Positions 1 through 11,757 of a stretch of DNA of 64,000 nt are shown here, piece after piece (position 1 is the first letter of the stretch; every line of letters begins with the position of its first letter). Source of the DNA: Toxorhynchites rutilus septentrionalis (taxonomy: Eukaryota > Arthropoda > Insecta > Diptera > Culicidae); contig NC_073745.1 in NCBI RefSeq assembly GCF_029784135.1, positions 54,163,755-54,227,754 of the forward strand, read 5' to 3'. The notes beneath the pieces are model-generated. The model was not told where the DNA came from. It searched no databases and saw only the letters and a list, made by a program, of their open reading frames with translations. The translations under genes were made by a program, and so were the position numbers.

Positions 1-640
1 CACATAAGGCACGGGCACTACTCGATTCAGCATCAATGTCAAATTTTATGTCACAACAGCTGGCTAAGAGCCTCTTCAATCGTCGCACCAAGGTAGACGT
101 TTCCATCGCAGGAATCGGTTTATCAACACAGAAGATTAGGAGCGCGATTACCGCCACTATCGAATCACCATTTCAACCATTCTCCACGAAGATGGAATTT
201 CTAGTTTTGAAGCATCCATCGGCAGAGCTGCCGACCGTTCCTATCAATACGTCGGAATGGAACATCCCTAATGTTGTATTGGCTGATCCTCAGTTCAATG
301 TCCCTGGAAAAATTGATCTCCAATTTTAGTATATGTCCAGCCGAAGCTAGGACAAAAAAAAATGATCTCGTCATAGGGAGTGAATCGTTCTGGGAACTGC
401 ATACAGGACAAAGAGTTTCACTTGGGAATAACCGTCCATGGCTTGCTGAAACGCCATTCGGATGGGCGGTGTCTGGTTCTACGACCAATTCCATTTCACA
501 AACGCCAAACGTTTGTTTCCTTTCCACCGCAAATGATTGTCTGGAAAAAGCACAGTTTTGGGAGATAGTTCTAACTTGTTCTTCCTTCTCCGACGAAGAA
601 AATTTTTGTGAAGAACTACAGTGTTGGGGAAAAAGAAATT
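1..640 (+). mobile_element. BEL/Pao LTR retrotransposon remnant (aspartic protease region)
   Basis: Two open frames, 3-329 and about 355-645, together read as the protease-to-RT linker of a BEL/Pao polyprotein. The first begins with A-R-A-L-L-D-S-A-S, whose Asp (24-26) fits the catalytic aspartate of the DUF1758/A17-type protease. The second continues with DLVIGSESFWELHTGQR and NNRPWLAETPFGWAVSG, a typical BEL continuation. The frames are separated by an extra segment of roughly 49 bases (about 318-366) flanked by near-copies of TGATCTC, so the protein is broken. The left end runs off the window, no RT motifs follow, and the remnant stops where mariner sequence begins near 650. Family assignment is from motif recognition; no LTR is visible. 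Confidence 0.8.
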
Positions 641-649
641 TCTGATCGA

Positions 650-1650
650 AATTTGACGCTTTATTCAACATACTTAAAATTATCCAATTTAAGTCAAATA
701 TGCGCCGTTTTGTTCGCAAACTTGTTGCCATTTAGAAGACAACTTCATTATCCCCCTCACCCTTATAAAACCCCCTCTCCTTATTTGCAAAAAACTCAGA
801 CAGCCAGTTTTCGCAAGCCTCTTTTGAGGCCAACTTAGTATCACCAAGAGCGTTTTGTATGGAGCCAGGTCCTGACTATGGGTGCTATGGGTGCATCGCA
901 TCCGAGCTCCCGTAGCTTCTGGCGGGTTATCAAAGATGTGTGAGGTCGAGCGTTGTCCTGGTGGAAAACAACACCATTCCTATTGATCATTTCTGGCCGC
1001 TTCTGGTCAATCGCCTGCTTCAATCGCCTGGTTTGGGCCGGCTCACCGCGCATCGACCACGACTTTTTTCGCTTTAGGTTGTCGTACGTGATCCACTTTT
1101 CATCACCAGTCACCATCTTCTTCAAAAATGGGTCGAGTTCGTTCCGTTTCAGCAGTGCATCGCAGGCGTTGATTCGATCTAAAAGATTTTTTTGCGTCAA
1201 CTCGTGTGGCACCCATACATCCAGCTTTTTTTGGAATCCAATCTTCTACAAATGGTTCCAAACGGTTTTATGGTCTCTACCCAGTTCCTGGCCAATCGAC
1301 CGAGTGCTCACATGCCGGTCTACTTGGATGATTTCAACGATTGGCCTACCAGTACGGAGTGTATCTTCGACAGCCACTACACTACGAATCGTTACAGTAT
1401 CGGGTCCATAAACTACACGATTTTTTTTCGGCCGCCTTCGTTGCAGTTTTACCTCACATGTAGTAAAAACGTAAAATATGGCGAATTTCTTGCTTGGTGG
1501 ACTCCATCTTTGACGCTCTATGACTTGAGTCTGAAAAGGACAATCACTACACTGTCAAGACGACACTTGTAGCACAGATTGTCGTCTTTAAATAGCCGTA
1601 TGGTATGACCCGATGCGATAAGTACAACACAAGATATGTTTAGGTGTTGC
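650..1650 (-). mobile_element. Degenerate mariner element with broken transposase
   Basis: Minus-strand frames read as a mariner transposase from an ATG at 1507 to about 661. Recognisable pieces are MESTKQEIRHILRFYY at the N terminus, LDVWVPHELTQKNLLDRIN, the first catalytic block MVTGDEKWITYDN, and the second block HQDNARPHTSLITRQKLREL. The expected third block (YSPDLAP in relatives) is degenerate at about 850-880, and several frameshifts and stops occur. The same layout is seen in the better preserved mariner at 2557-3838. No inverted terminal repeats remain, so this copy is older. It probably truncated the BEL/Pao remnant to its left. Confidence 0.8.
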
Positions 1651-2556
1651 CATATATTGACAATATACGACATTTCTTGTTCCCAACCCAATATTATAAG
1701 AAATTAACTATAAAACAATCGAAAAATCTCCAAAAGGAGAAACCTCGTTTTGATTCGTCGAAATCGAAGATACGGAGAAATCGGCATTGCCAATACGTCA
1801 TAGTAGAAGGAACTTTTGTTCCCACCGAAGCGTCAGAGACATCAAAACCAAGCTGCTTGAGGGAAATCGGCATTGTAAATATATGAAAGTAGGAGGAGCT
1901 TTCCACCGACATGTATTCCCTAACAGAGATTCCTAATTCATGGTACTTGGGGGAAATCAGCATGTAGGGGAGATGGGGGTAAGACGGACATGTTAAGGAA
2001 AACTTCAATTGTATCTTTGGAAACTCATGTTTTCAAAAATTTAAAAGCAGTTACAGTTCAATATACTGGTTTTCGGAATAACTGGCCAAATGTTTTATTT
2101 TATGTGTTTTTCCATGTTTTTTTTTACTGAAAATAAAGCAAGCGGGAAAGTAGAACATTTTTATCGGTGCGGGTATAATGGACGTATAGGGGGAGGGGGA
2201 TATGGACAGTGTTAATAATATACGAAGCGTTTATCAAGGTAGCGTAATTTCACTCTCTCTCAGTGTTTGTGCGTCCAGTAACTGAAATAGAACAAAAAGA
2301 GAAAGCAATATAAAAAAAGACTTCAATATTCTTCCCTTCACCTTCCATCATGCATTGGATGTGATTATGGATGTGTCTGTCCATTTGTGAGAGAAGAGCA
2401 AAGCACACGTAAATAGATAAATTCACTTAACAAAACAGACTGTGTGGCGCTTCATTGACACGAGTCTTTAAATACATTTGAAAAAAAAAACAGTTGAATG
2501 CTAAAGTAAAATGTATGAACGATATGTTCCGATGAACAATTGCAAATATAAATATA
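1651..2556. other. Intergenic, weakly repetitive
   Basis: No gene seen. Between 1760 and 1970 a phrase like GGGAAATCGGCATT recurs three times at spacings of about 80-100 bases, an old degenerate tandem repeat. From 1966 a purine-rich stretch (GGGGAGATGGGGGTAAGACGGAC) and a second at 2190 resemble ends of small mosquito MITEs, but no paired inverted repeat could be fixed. Confidence 0.4.
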
Positions 2557-3838
2557 TTAGGCTGTCAAAAAAGTCCTGCGGTATTTTTTTTTGAATTTTC
2601 ATTTGTTCATAAAATTAGTTACAATCATCTGTGTAACTAATATGCGCCGTTTTGTTCGATGACTTGTTTCCAACGAGATGCCATCTTCATATTACCCCTG
2701 TTATAGAAGCTCGCTTCCTTATTGGCAAAAAACTCGGATAGTCAATTTTCACGGGCCCTTTTGTGGCTAACTTCTGACTACCTAGCTCGTTCGCCATGGA
2801 CAAAAACAGGTGGTAGTCATTTGGTGCAAGGTCCGGACTATACGGCGGATGCAAAAGAACCTCCCATCCGAGCTCCCGGAGCTTCTGGCGCGTCACCAAA
2901 GAAGTGTGTGGCCTGGTGTTGTCCTAATGGAAGACAATGCGGCCTCTGTTTATCAAAGATGGCCTCTTCTTCATGAGTGCTACCTACAAGCGGTCCAGTT
3001 GTTGGCAGTACAGGTCCGAATTGAGCGTTTGGCCATAGGGAAGCAGCTCATAATAGATTATTCCTTGACAATCCCACCAAACACACAGCAGAACCTTCCT
3101 GTCCGTTAATGAGGGCTTGGCCACCGTCTGAGCCGCTTCAGCGGGCTTCGACCACGACCGTTTGCGCTTCACGTTGTCGTAAGTGACCCACTTTTCATCG
3201 CCAGTCACCATCCGCTTCAGAAACGGGTCGATTTTGTTGCGATTCAGCAGCGATTCACATGCGTCGATACGGTCAAAGATGTTTTTTGCGTCAACGTGTG
3301 TGGCACCCATACATCGAGCTTCTTTGTGAATCCAAGCTTCTTCAAATGGTTAATAACGGTTTGATGACTTATCCCCAGCTCTTGGTCGATGCTACGGCTG
3401 CTACTATGCCGGTCTTTCTCGGCTAATTCATCGATTTTGTCGCAATTTTCGACGACAGGCCTTCCGGAGCGTGGCGCATCTTCGACGACCTCTACACCAG
3501 AACGCAAACGTTGAAACCATCGTTGTGCGGTGGAAATGGAAACTGTATCGGGTCCATAAACTGCACAAATTTTATTGGCAGCTTGAGATGCATTTTTGCC
3601 TTTGTCATAGTAGTACTGTAAAATATGTCGGATTTTATCTTTATTTTGCTCCATATTTGCGACACTATAACTCACGAACGACTTAACCAAACAAAACACT
3701 GTCAAGGACTATATTATAGCGCGCAAAAATACCTTTCCAACAAGCTATAGTATGACTCGATACAATGAATACAACTAGAACTACGCGCTTACAACGACAC
3801 CTCGCGGAAATACCGCAGGACTTTTTTGAAAGCCTAAT
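2557..3838 (-). mobile_element. Mariner transposon with both terminal inverted repeats
   Basis: A complete-length (1282 bp) mariner. The left end reads TTAGGCTGTCAAAAAAGTCC and the right end is its inverse complement with few differences (GGACTTTTTTGAAAGCCTAA), an inverted repeat of about 28 bp. Both ends abut TA dinucleotides (2555-2556 and 3839-3840), the duplicated target of the family. The transposase lies on the minus strand and is frameshifted, so the copy is probably dead but still a possible substrate in trans. The conserved ends suggest it is much younger than the neighbour at 650-1650. Confidence 0.93.
2637..3654 (-). pseudogene. Mariner transposase, frameshifted
   Basis: This encoded a DD34D-type DDE transposase that cuts and pastes the surrounding element. 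The start is the ATG at 3654 (MEQNKDKIRHILQYYYDKG), preceding two helix-turn-helix segments: SQAANKICAVYG... and the paired-like SSRSIDQELGISHQTVINHL. The linker motif LDVWVPHTLTQK is followed by a frameshift near 3285-3310, and the second frame carries the first catalytic block MVTGDEKWVTYDN. The second catalytic Asp (expected in a HQDNARPH-like block near 2920-2950) is degenerate, while YSPDLAPNDYHLF marks the third Asp. A TAG at 2637-2639 fits the family's C terminus. At least two frame breaks make it non-functional. Confidence 0.88.
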
Positions 3839-3923
3839 ATATAGTAAATATGAAGTAAAATTCTGAATATGCGCGAGCGTAACATGAGCAAATTTATAAC
3901 ACATGCGAATGGGGGCTCTTTAG

Positions 3924-3969
3924 GAATTAATAAGTTCTTCCGTTACTATGCGGAAGAACTTATTAATTC
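3924..3969. repeat. Perfect 19-bp inverted repeat with 8-nt loop
   Basis: GAATTAATAAGTTCTTCCG (3924-3942) is followed by TTACTATG and then its exact reverse complement (3951-3969). All 19 base pairs match. It lies 85 bp beyond the mariner end and belongs to no gene. The arms are shorter than a miRNA precursor, so it may be a foldback remnant or a recently formed palindrome. Confidence 0.95.
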
Positions 3970-4377
3970 GATGTTGATAATTCCGTAATATTTACCTTCG
4001 TTGATTGTATTGCTTTTACATATTCACGTTGGAGATCCATAACCCTTCTCTTCGTTGGCCGAGGCATTTGATTGAATGTTTACTGTTTTTGAAAGCATAA
4101 GCAGCCGAGGCAGCGTTCCGAGCTCTGCAATACAAAATTATCTGTTTCGCAAAGTTATTGATTTTCTGGCGAGGGGTGAGAGAGGGAGATGGAAGAAATG
4201 AGGGCCATTGTGGCAGCCATTTGTGGCTAGCTTTCACCTTCACCTTAAGTGTGATTAAGTTGAGTTATGAGCGATATTTTTTCTCCGTTAAATTTTTCTT
4301 GTTTTGTTGAAAGATAGATGAACAAATAATGATATAATGGATAGTAAAAATATTCTTTGTTTTCTTTTACGGAGCTC

Positions 4378-4600
4378 GTAAAACGTCCGAAATTCGTATC
4401 TCTACACTAGAATACCCCCTTAATAATGCACAATTATGCCCCCTATTTGACGTCACAATTGCACAGAGAACAGATATTAAAGATCTTGGAGTGGTTCTGG
4501 ATCCAAAATTGACAGTCAAGCAGCACGTTTCACACATGTTCACACATGTTTCATCATGTGGACCTCGGAGTTCTGTTGATATTATAAACTATAAACAATT
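4378..4600 (+). mobile_element. Non-LTR retrotransposon fragment (jockey/CR1-like RT end)
   Basis: The plus strand translates through frame breaks to a stretch like R-T-D-I-K-D-L-G-V-V-L-D-P-K-L-T-V-K-Q-H (about 4465-4535). This is the conserved segment just after the reverse transcriptase active site in jockey-type elements, where the usual form is (D)LGV(x)LD(x)KL. Only about 70 residues are recognisable and there is no ORF. Confidence 0.6.
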
Positions 4601-4629
4601 AAGCATTACGATGAACACCTGAATAACGC

Positions 4630-6216
4630 GCAGACAGGAAACCAAGACGGCGTTGAAAAGGACTACACCGGTTAACAACGATGATGTACACTCCCGATGA
4701 CGGGTGAAATTAAGGAAATCCTTAACCAGTTAAAGAACCACAAAGCAGCTGGTAAGCTGGCCTTGCAGCGGAGCTCCTCAAGAGAGGTCCGGGAAAACTT
4801 GTAGTGTGTATACTCAGGTTGATATTCAGGATCTGGGACATGGAACATAGTGCCTTCGTTAGAAGCTCCCATCTTAGGCGATCTGCAGCTTTCGTCTATG
4901 TCAAATTCGGGTCGAATTCTCTTGTCTAGTTTATGAGGCTCCTTCGCCAAAAAACATTCGGGTCTGCCTCTGCTGTGATGTCCTTACGGGTTGCAATCTA
5001 ATGCGGTAATGGGTGGCCGACCCGTCGCCAATTACGCTCCTGAATCCTTGGTCATATCGGTGTCTGCTGGCAACGCCGATGGAGCTCGTCATTGGTGATT
5101 GAGTTGTCTGGCATCTAGGCTCGAATCATATACCTCAGGCATCAGTTCACAAAGTCCTGAAGCCTCCGAGCGATCTCCGTCCGCCATTTGACGCAATCTG
5201 GTTGTCAGGATATTGGAATTTTTGGTCCATCTCAACTGCTTGCCCAGCTACTGTAAATCTGGAAGGCGTGACCGCTTTTGTCTTGGCATTGATTTTTAGG
5301 CCAGCCGCGAAAATGCATGCGGTCAGGTCATCAAGTTTACTCTGTATATCAGAGCGCCGCGTCGATACTAGTGCATAGTCGTCAGCGAAAGCAAAGTCGT
5401 CGAGGTGCTTTATCCTAACAGACTCTCAAAGAAGCCCACGGTTCTGTTCATGGTCGGTAGTGCCTACCACGATCTCGTCGATGTCGATGACGATGAGGAA
5501 TAGCAGTGGTGAAAGAAAACAGCCTTGCCTAACACCAGCCACTTCCCGGATTGAGTTGGATAAGACCCCGTACTGCGCTGATACTAGGTTGACTAGTTCA
5601 TCCGGACTTCCCTTGCGTCTCAGGGCACTCCAGAGGTTATCGTGGTTGAGGCGGTCAAAAGCTATCCCGTAGTCGACGAACACCAAGTCCGATAATGATG
5701 CGCAGAGTACTAATGTGGTCGTTACAGGCCATAACAGCTTTAAATCCCGCTTGCTGCCGTCGGAGCGTCCCACCCCTATTCTGCTTGACTTGGTTGAGGA
5801 TTACCTTGCACAGAACTTTAAGAACCACGCACATCTGCTACGCATTTCTGCGGACAGTGCGATAATCTGTCCCATCAATAAAAAAGGTGACAAGCTGGAT
5901 TGCGGGAACTACCGTGCAATAACGATCCTGAATGGTGTCTACAAAATTCTCTTCCGCCGTCTATCATTAATAGTAAACAAATTTGTGGGCAGTTATCAGA
6001 CAGAATTGGTGCTGCAAAGATGGTGTTCGCATCGGATCCGGTGGAAACAAGAAGAAGAGGAGCCCAGCGAGCGAGTTGGAGCAGGACTTGGCAATAATCG
6101 GTGCGGTCGGAAGTTGGAGAACTGCAGTTATGGACCGGGTGTATTGGCGGAACAATGTTGTGAATAAGATTCCATCTCTTCATGGGATGTAGCATCATTA
6201 CAAATAAATAAATAAA
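4630..6216. mobile_element. Internally inverted non-LTR retrotransposon remnant
   Basis: Pieces of one type of non-LTR reverse transcriptase occur in mixed orientation. Plus strand 4690-4815 reads IKEILNQLKNHKAAGK, the entry to the RT domain. Minus strand 5775-4985 carries the RT core: [31 protein letters not shown] and then a FADDYALVS active-site box at about 5390. Plus strand 5785-6000 holds a segment that belongs between these two ([20 protein letters not shown]). Plus strand 6080-6190 resembles the C-terminal tail ([19 protein letters not shown]...), followed by a TAAATAAATAAA tail. The clade looks RTE- or LOA-like. The order and strands show rearrangement after or during insertion. Confidence 0.75.
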
Positions 6217-8880
6217 ATCAACCAGCGGACTTGTGATTCAGAAATGAAATGTTTTATTTTTTCTGCTCTTTCAATGATTTTGTTTTGGTATTACTATCTT
6301 TGGATTGTTTAAAATTCAAAAAAGGAAATTAGACTGAAGTTAAATATATGTTTACTTATAATAATACTCTATGTAAGTTGTAATTTATTTGTAATAATAT
6401 TCATCTTGTTTTGTTTTTGTCTCTCTTTTGCTTCTTACACATCTTCGTACGCTCGGTGAAACGTCTATTGATTGGTTTAGATCGCAATTATGTTTCGCTT
6501 CAGTTACAGCTTTAGTAGCACTGATTAAATGACGATTCGAAGGGGAGGAGTTCGTGTCGTTCAAAGGAAAACGTTTAACGTCGCCATCCGAGTTCGCGAT
6601 AAACTTAGTCAAACGTAACGTCACAAATATGCCTAATATATCTTTTTTTTTCTCTGGTTCATTCAGATTTTTATTGCAACCGCAATAGTTCATAAAGCGC
6701 ATTTATTACCAATTGTTGTCTTAATACAGATTCCAATGTGTTCTGCTTTTTTTTAATCTTTAATTTTATTTGCAGTTTTTTTTTCTTCTTATATCTTCAG
6801 TTTGTTCTATATTTAGTATAGTGCACTCGTTTATTACTTTTCATTGATACTGTTTTGTTTCTCATCTGTTTTACATAGTTTAAATAGAATTTAAAAAATC
6901 TTCCGCTTCGCTACAGAGCAGTTTCATTTCGCTTCGCCCAAACGCTAGTAATATAGTATAGAAACCCGTGTGAGTGTGTGTTTTCTTATATATTTATTTC
7001 TTCTCATTTTTGTTATCTTCCGTTCTTCAACTGTTTGTGTTCTTTTGTTTGTTTTTGAATATTTACAGATTTGCTGACCGCAGTTGGAATCGCTCCTCAC
7101 AGAAACTTTCCGAAACTTATGATGAGCGAGGAAAAGTGCGCTATTTCGATTTTTTTTGTTTCGATTGCTGCTGATTGTTGCTTTGTTAGTTTGAATGCTA
7201 CTTAAAAGTATTAGGAACATATTATGCACGCGAATTGTGTCTGGTGCGGTGCGAAAGTACTAAACGAGAGTCTTGAAGCTGTCGAAATAATATGTTTAGT
7301 ATCTTGTGATGTATTTGTGTTTTTCAACGGAAATCGAGACAGTGCACAATAGCTATTTACACTAAAGATGCTGATTCGAGTGGTGATGATATTCAAGATG
7401 GTGTTGCTGTAGCGATTTTCAATTCCGAAAAAATATTATAGACATATCAACGTAATGGGTTTCCTTCCACGTTACAGTGTTGCTAGCTTTTCGCACTTGC
7501 AGGTAATGTTAGTGTTTTTTCGAAGATAACATTTTGCGTTTAACTGGGCTGCCAAATGAGTAGGAAAAGGGAAATGTTAAACATGGACAAAAAAGCCGTG
7601 GAAAATGACAACGCAACCATCTTTCGAAAACCACCACCCTCGAAGCTCAAAACACCTAGAACCTTATGTATTTCGACAAGTTAATCTTTTTGTAGACTTT
7701 TCTGTTTTTTCTTCTTATTTTGCCCTTCTTCCTTTTTATCATAACTGCATTTTTACTTAAAAAATAGAGGCCTCTACGGTATAGTTTAAGAAGTACCTAC
7801 ATTTGTGTCTGTATGTGTGTATGTGTATCTGTGGCTGTGTAAGTGTGACTTTTCTGTTTTAGTTATATCATCTACATTTGTGTCATAATCACCTTTGTAT
7901 CTCTCGCAAAAATAGCTATACTTGCTGCATGGAAAATAGAACTAGACACATGGTCGCAACTGGTCGTATATGTGTGTAAACTTTGATCCGAAGAAACCAT
8001 TTTTATCGTTCAAGGTCGGAAATGTATAAATATTTCTTGAGGAAGTGGAAAGAATATTATCTCTGTTCATATGTTATTATTAATTACTCATAATAGGGAT
8101 ATGTAAATTCTGTGGTTCCATTGGTCTATTTTTTTCATCTTTTCAATACGTTCGCGTATATATTTAAGCGGAAATCAGAGTGCATTATTTATTTCTCGAG
8201 CTAAATTTCAATGAAACTTTGTTGGAAAGGCTATTTACACTCAGAGAGATAGTGGGGGTTCCCCTTCAATTCAATTACGAAACTTTGACAATTTAACTCT
8301 AGGAATCTCAAGATGATTCGATTGAAACATATCTCTGTTTTATGATTTGTTGAATTATTTACTTTTCAATTATGTTGAGTAATTTTTTTTTTCTCTTGTT
8401 CGAACGGTACAGGCAAATAGGATTGGACCCTTTAGCATTTAGGTTTTTATTTAATTATTTTGTGTTATTGTATGGTTTTTTTTACTTTCCCCTTCGCAAT
8501 GTTAATCTTATGCGGCTTTTCAATGCGACACTCCAAGCAGTGTCCGGTTCGTACCTAAAATCTAAATCGATGCGAAGGCTCTAATTAAAATCTATGAAGT
8601 TTTGCTTGTTATAAAAAAGTTTGCCCTCAGCCAACAACAAAGTTCGCTGTCAAAAACATGGTAAATTGAATCGCGCATGGTTTTCAGGGAGAAATTCGAT
8701 TAGCCTATATTTACAATTAATTATCTATTCAATCGATTGTTTTGCAGGACGCTTGAAAAAATTATTTAAATCAAAATTCACTAAGTGTGTGTGTTTTTTC
8801 TTCTTTCCTTCTTTGTTTCAAGTGATCACAGTAAGTATTTTCATTTATATTTCAGCCATTAGCTCAAATTCCTTTTTTCT
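6217..8880. other. AT-rich, transposon-poor region without a recognised gene
   Basis: About 2.7 kb with long T runs on the plus strand, no recognisable transposon and no ORF with protein character. A short GT-rich stretch lies at 7806-7850. The texture (T-rich on plus, so A-rich on minus, few CpG, several TTTATT on plus equal to AATAAA on minus) would suit a long 3' UTR transcribed from the minus strand. That is inference only. Confidence 0.35.
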
Positions 8881-8889
8881 TTGAACAGT

Positions 8890-9330
8890 TTAGAGCTCAG
8901 CAGAGTTTCGTTTCGAATATGTACGACTACAAGAGATTATTAAGTATTGTTTGTTGTTTATTTGCAAATGCTTTCGCCTCGAGAACCAAAATTTTCACAA
9001 ATGAGAACTCAATGTGCGTACCGCGCGGTTTCGTTGAGAGGAAAGATGCCCACTTTCGGAAGCTCGACCCGATATGTGACGTTCCTGCAGGGTGCCAACT
9101 CGGATGGCCGCAAGAATATGAAAACTTTTTTGCTTTTCTTATTTGCACGACGTACAAAAACAGATTCCACATTCTAATGGTCATCCGAGGGCAGAGGATC
9201 GGGGCCGGTGGCGTTTCCTGTTCCGGTTGTCTCGTCCTTTTGGCTGTGGTGGGCATTGCACGGTGTGTACGGAAAGCAGAATCACGGTCAGCAGTCGCAG
9301 CAGCAGCTGCTATAACACTTTAACACTAGT
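8890..9330. other. GC-richer island with overlapping open frames on both strands; possible exon
   Basis: Composition rises compared with both flanks. On plus, a 134-codon frame (8919-9323) starts with a hydrophobic stretch (RLLSIVCCLFANAFA) and has a second one (SGCLVLLAVVGIA); a pyrimidine-rich AG acceptor-like site (TTTTTTCTTTGAACAG) precedes it at about 8887. On minus, one frame ends KDETTGTGNATGPDPLPSDDH at a TAG near 9181, which looks like a natural acidic C terminus, with a possible acceptor CACCACAG just upstream of its QKDETTG segment. Which strand is real cannot be told without homology or RNA data; no family was recognised. Confidence 0.3.
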
Positions 9331-9540
9331 TTATTCATATTTGTTTTTGAGAGGCATTCCACTTTCAGTTTTATTGCTTTTTGAAAAAGTACATTCAGCT
9401 TGTGGCATGTGGAAGTTTAAAGAACCGAATAGAAAAAGGAATTTCGACATGAAATTCTAAGAAATCCAGCGGAGTGAGTCTCTATGTGATCTAAATCTTG
9501 AGATATTCCGTTATGTTCTAGTCCAGGGATTTTCAGATTT

Positions 9541-10899
9541 TTGACGTAGAGCTACGTCTTTCATTAAGGGTGCCAAATCAGAAAACAGGTCACGTTTTTA
9601 TGAAATAAAGTTAACGTTGATAACTATTTTTGCCGCGAACGGATTTTGGCGATTTACCTACCAAACGAATCGGAAATTCCTTGAGATTTGTTTGATATGC
9701 TATACATTACTATCCCATAGTCTATATAAGGTTTAAATTGATGAAAATTGGATGCATTCCCATTTCCTCATACATTTGTTTTGTCCATTTCTGTCCTTTC
9801 CGAACAGAGCTGTCAATAACGAGCAACTTATCGACGAGCAACGAAGGGGAAATCGCAAGATATAAAGTCTACGTGAACAAAGGAAATAAAGAAGAATGAA
9901 GGGGAATATTTGCCTAGAGTATAAACATTGGATCTCGCTGAGGCAAACTTTCTTTCTTCGTGAGGGAATCGACTGAACAACATCGTTGCTGGGTGAGCTG
10001 GACGGCGAGGGATCGAATGCCTTTCTCAAGGCAATGGGGGTGGAGGAGTAATATTAAGGATAAAGTAAAGTTTTCCAAGGGCCTTTTTGAAGGTCAGAGA
10101 CGAATGAACTGAAGAAGTTTAAAGTCTCAAGCAAGGAAGGAAGCCAAACTTTCAGTATCGTTCTGTATTCAGAGCAATGAATATCGCTTGTTCTTCCTTG
10201 TTTTGCGTCATCACTTGTCTTCGTTTCGGATTGAGCTGTGGACGCGACCAAATTACTCTCTCGCTGATGTCTCTGGCATTGCAGTCATTGCATCAACCTT
10301 ACGCTAGGGTATTGGTAATGAATCTCTGCTGAGGCAGATATTCAGCCTTCTTCCAAGCAGTTAACATTGTTTGTTTTCTGTCATCAATGCATTTAACGGA
10401 CGCTATGGTGAAGCAGGTGTTAAGGTTGTGCACCAAAAAATTATTGGGGAGTACCAAGTTATTCAATAAGTTATATTAAGTTATTAATGCTGTTTTCAAC
10501 TAGGGTTGCATTTGCGTGAATCTTGATCATAATGAAACAGCGCTACTCTTTACGAAGTTGTTGAGATTAACAGATAGAGTTTATTTCGTTTAGTTACTCA
10601 CCAAGAAAGTAAATGTCGTTCTAAAATCAAATACAACAACAACAATTTGGTTTCGCTTGTCAGTAGCAAAACTTTCTCCACTAAGGATGATAGCTGCGCT
10701 TATCTCGAGCATGTATTTTTCTGCGAGCACAAGAATGAATCATCAAACAATTATCGTCAAATGATTCTACAAAAAAAACAAATTTCAGGGCGACCAAACT
10801 GGTAGAATAGTTATTTCACAATTTTCGTAGCATTATAAAATAATATCCGCAATTATAAACAAGCGACTTGAATTAAACTACAGCGTAGTTCTACGTCAA
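9541..10899 (+). repeat. Dispersed repeat bounded by GACGTAG..CTACGTC near-palindromes, copy 1
   Basis: The left edge is TTGACGTAGAGCTACGTC followed by TTTCATTAAGGGTGCCAAATC. The right edge is GCGTAGTTCTACGTCAAC followed by AATGCGGTC. Copy 2 (13209-14890) has the same edges and a long shared interior in the same order, so this is one family about 1.4-1.7 kb long. A middle portion (about 9960-10120) is the inverse complement of the 'CTTGAGAAAGGC' segments found with the histone-like repeats at 52.4 and 53.9 kb. No transposase is seen; a non-autonomous DNA element or a composite of older repeats are both possible. Confidence 0.7.
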
Positions 10900-11757
10900 C
10901 AATGCGGTCATGCCTTGAACACAACCTCTTATATATTTTTTTATGGCGAAGCACTTTTTATAGCAAGCACACTTGACGGAGCACCTACATTTTTCAAATT
11001 AATGGAACGTATTCGATTAGTATTGACGTTACTCAACTAAGAACAGCTCTATTTTGGTTGCAGTTACACGACATTCTTTTCATTGTGAATTTTCAAGTGG
11101 GAGCATTTGCTATAACTTCATGGAGCACCAATTTCCCGCGCAGCTCCTGCTCTAGTCCAGGGGTTTCAGAGATACGTCCCTTGGTGAACTCCCGAGATTA
11201 AAATTGCTATTAAAAGCTGTAGAAAGGCTTTACGTAAATTGAGATATTTACACCAACTCTAATGATCCGCTCAAGCCCATTCTGTGGAAGTTATTCCAGA
11301 AGGCTCGTAGTGAAGGTCTGTTATATTTAAAGCCAAACAGGACAGTTGAACCAAGTTTGTTGAGGACATCAATCCTCAAACGTCATTAAGAGTTATGGAG
11401 TTAAATTGGACGGCTAGATGGCAAACAGAGAAGAAACCAATACAATCTCATATTCAATGGTCAATACACTATTGAGTATTAAATAATAACAGAAGCTATT
11501 GGCGAACATTTCACCAAAGCCTCGTCTAACCATATCTACAAAAGTCTTCCAAATCAGAAAAGCTGAACGCGAAAGTAAATCCATCTTAGTAGAGCTAGAG
11601 TGGAGCTGCGACCACTGTCACTTGCGAGAACTGCCAAACTCTCAAGCTGGTGTAAATCAAGGCGCTTAACATAGTGCCAGGTGGGTCAAAATGTGAAAAC
11701 CACTCTACAGCCATGAATTTACAGGCTGACATTAACACACTTCTAAAATAAAAAATT
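10900..11757. other. Intergenic, nothing recognised
   Basis: AT-rich sequence with no ORF of interest. A phrase near 11152 (CTCTAGTCCAGGGGTTT) repeats one at 9517 (TTCTAGTCCAGGGATTT), so small repeat ends flank copy 1 of the palindrome-edged repeat. Nothing else stands out. Confidence 0.35.

Noticed and set aside
9541..10899. Solo LTR interpretation of the palindrome-edged repeat
   Set aside because: Edges are not TG..CA, no 4-6 bp target duplication could be found, and copies share an internal organisation inconsistent with an LTR.
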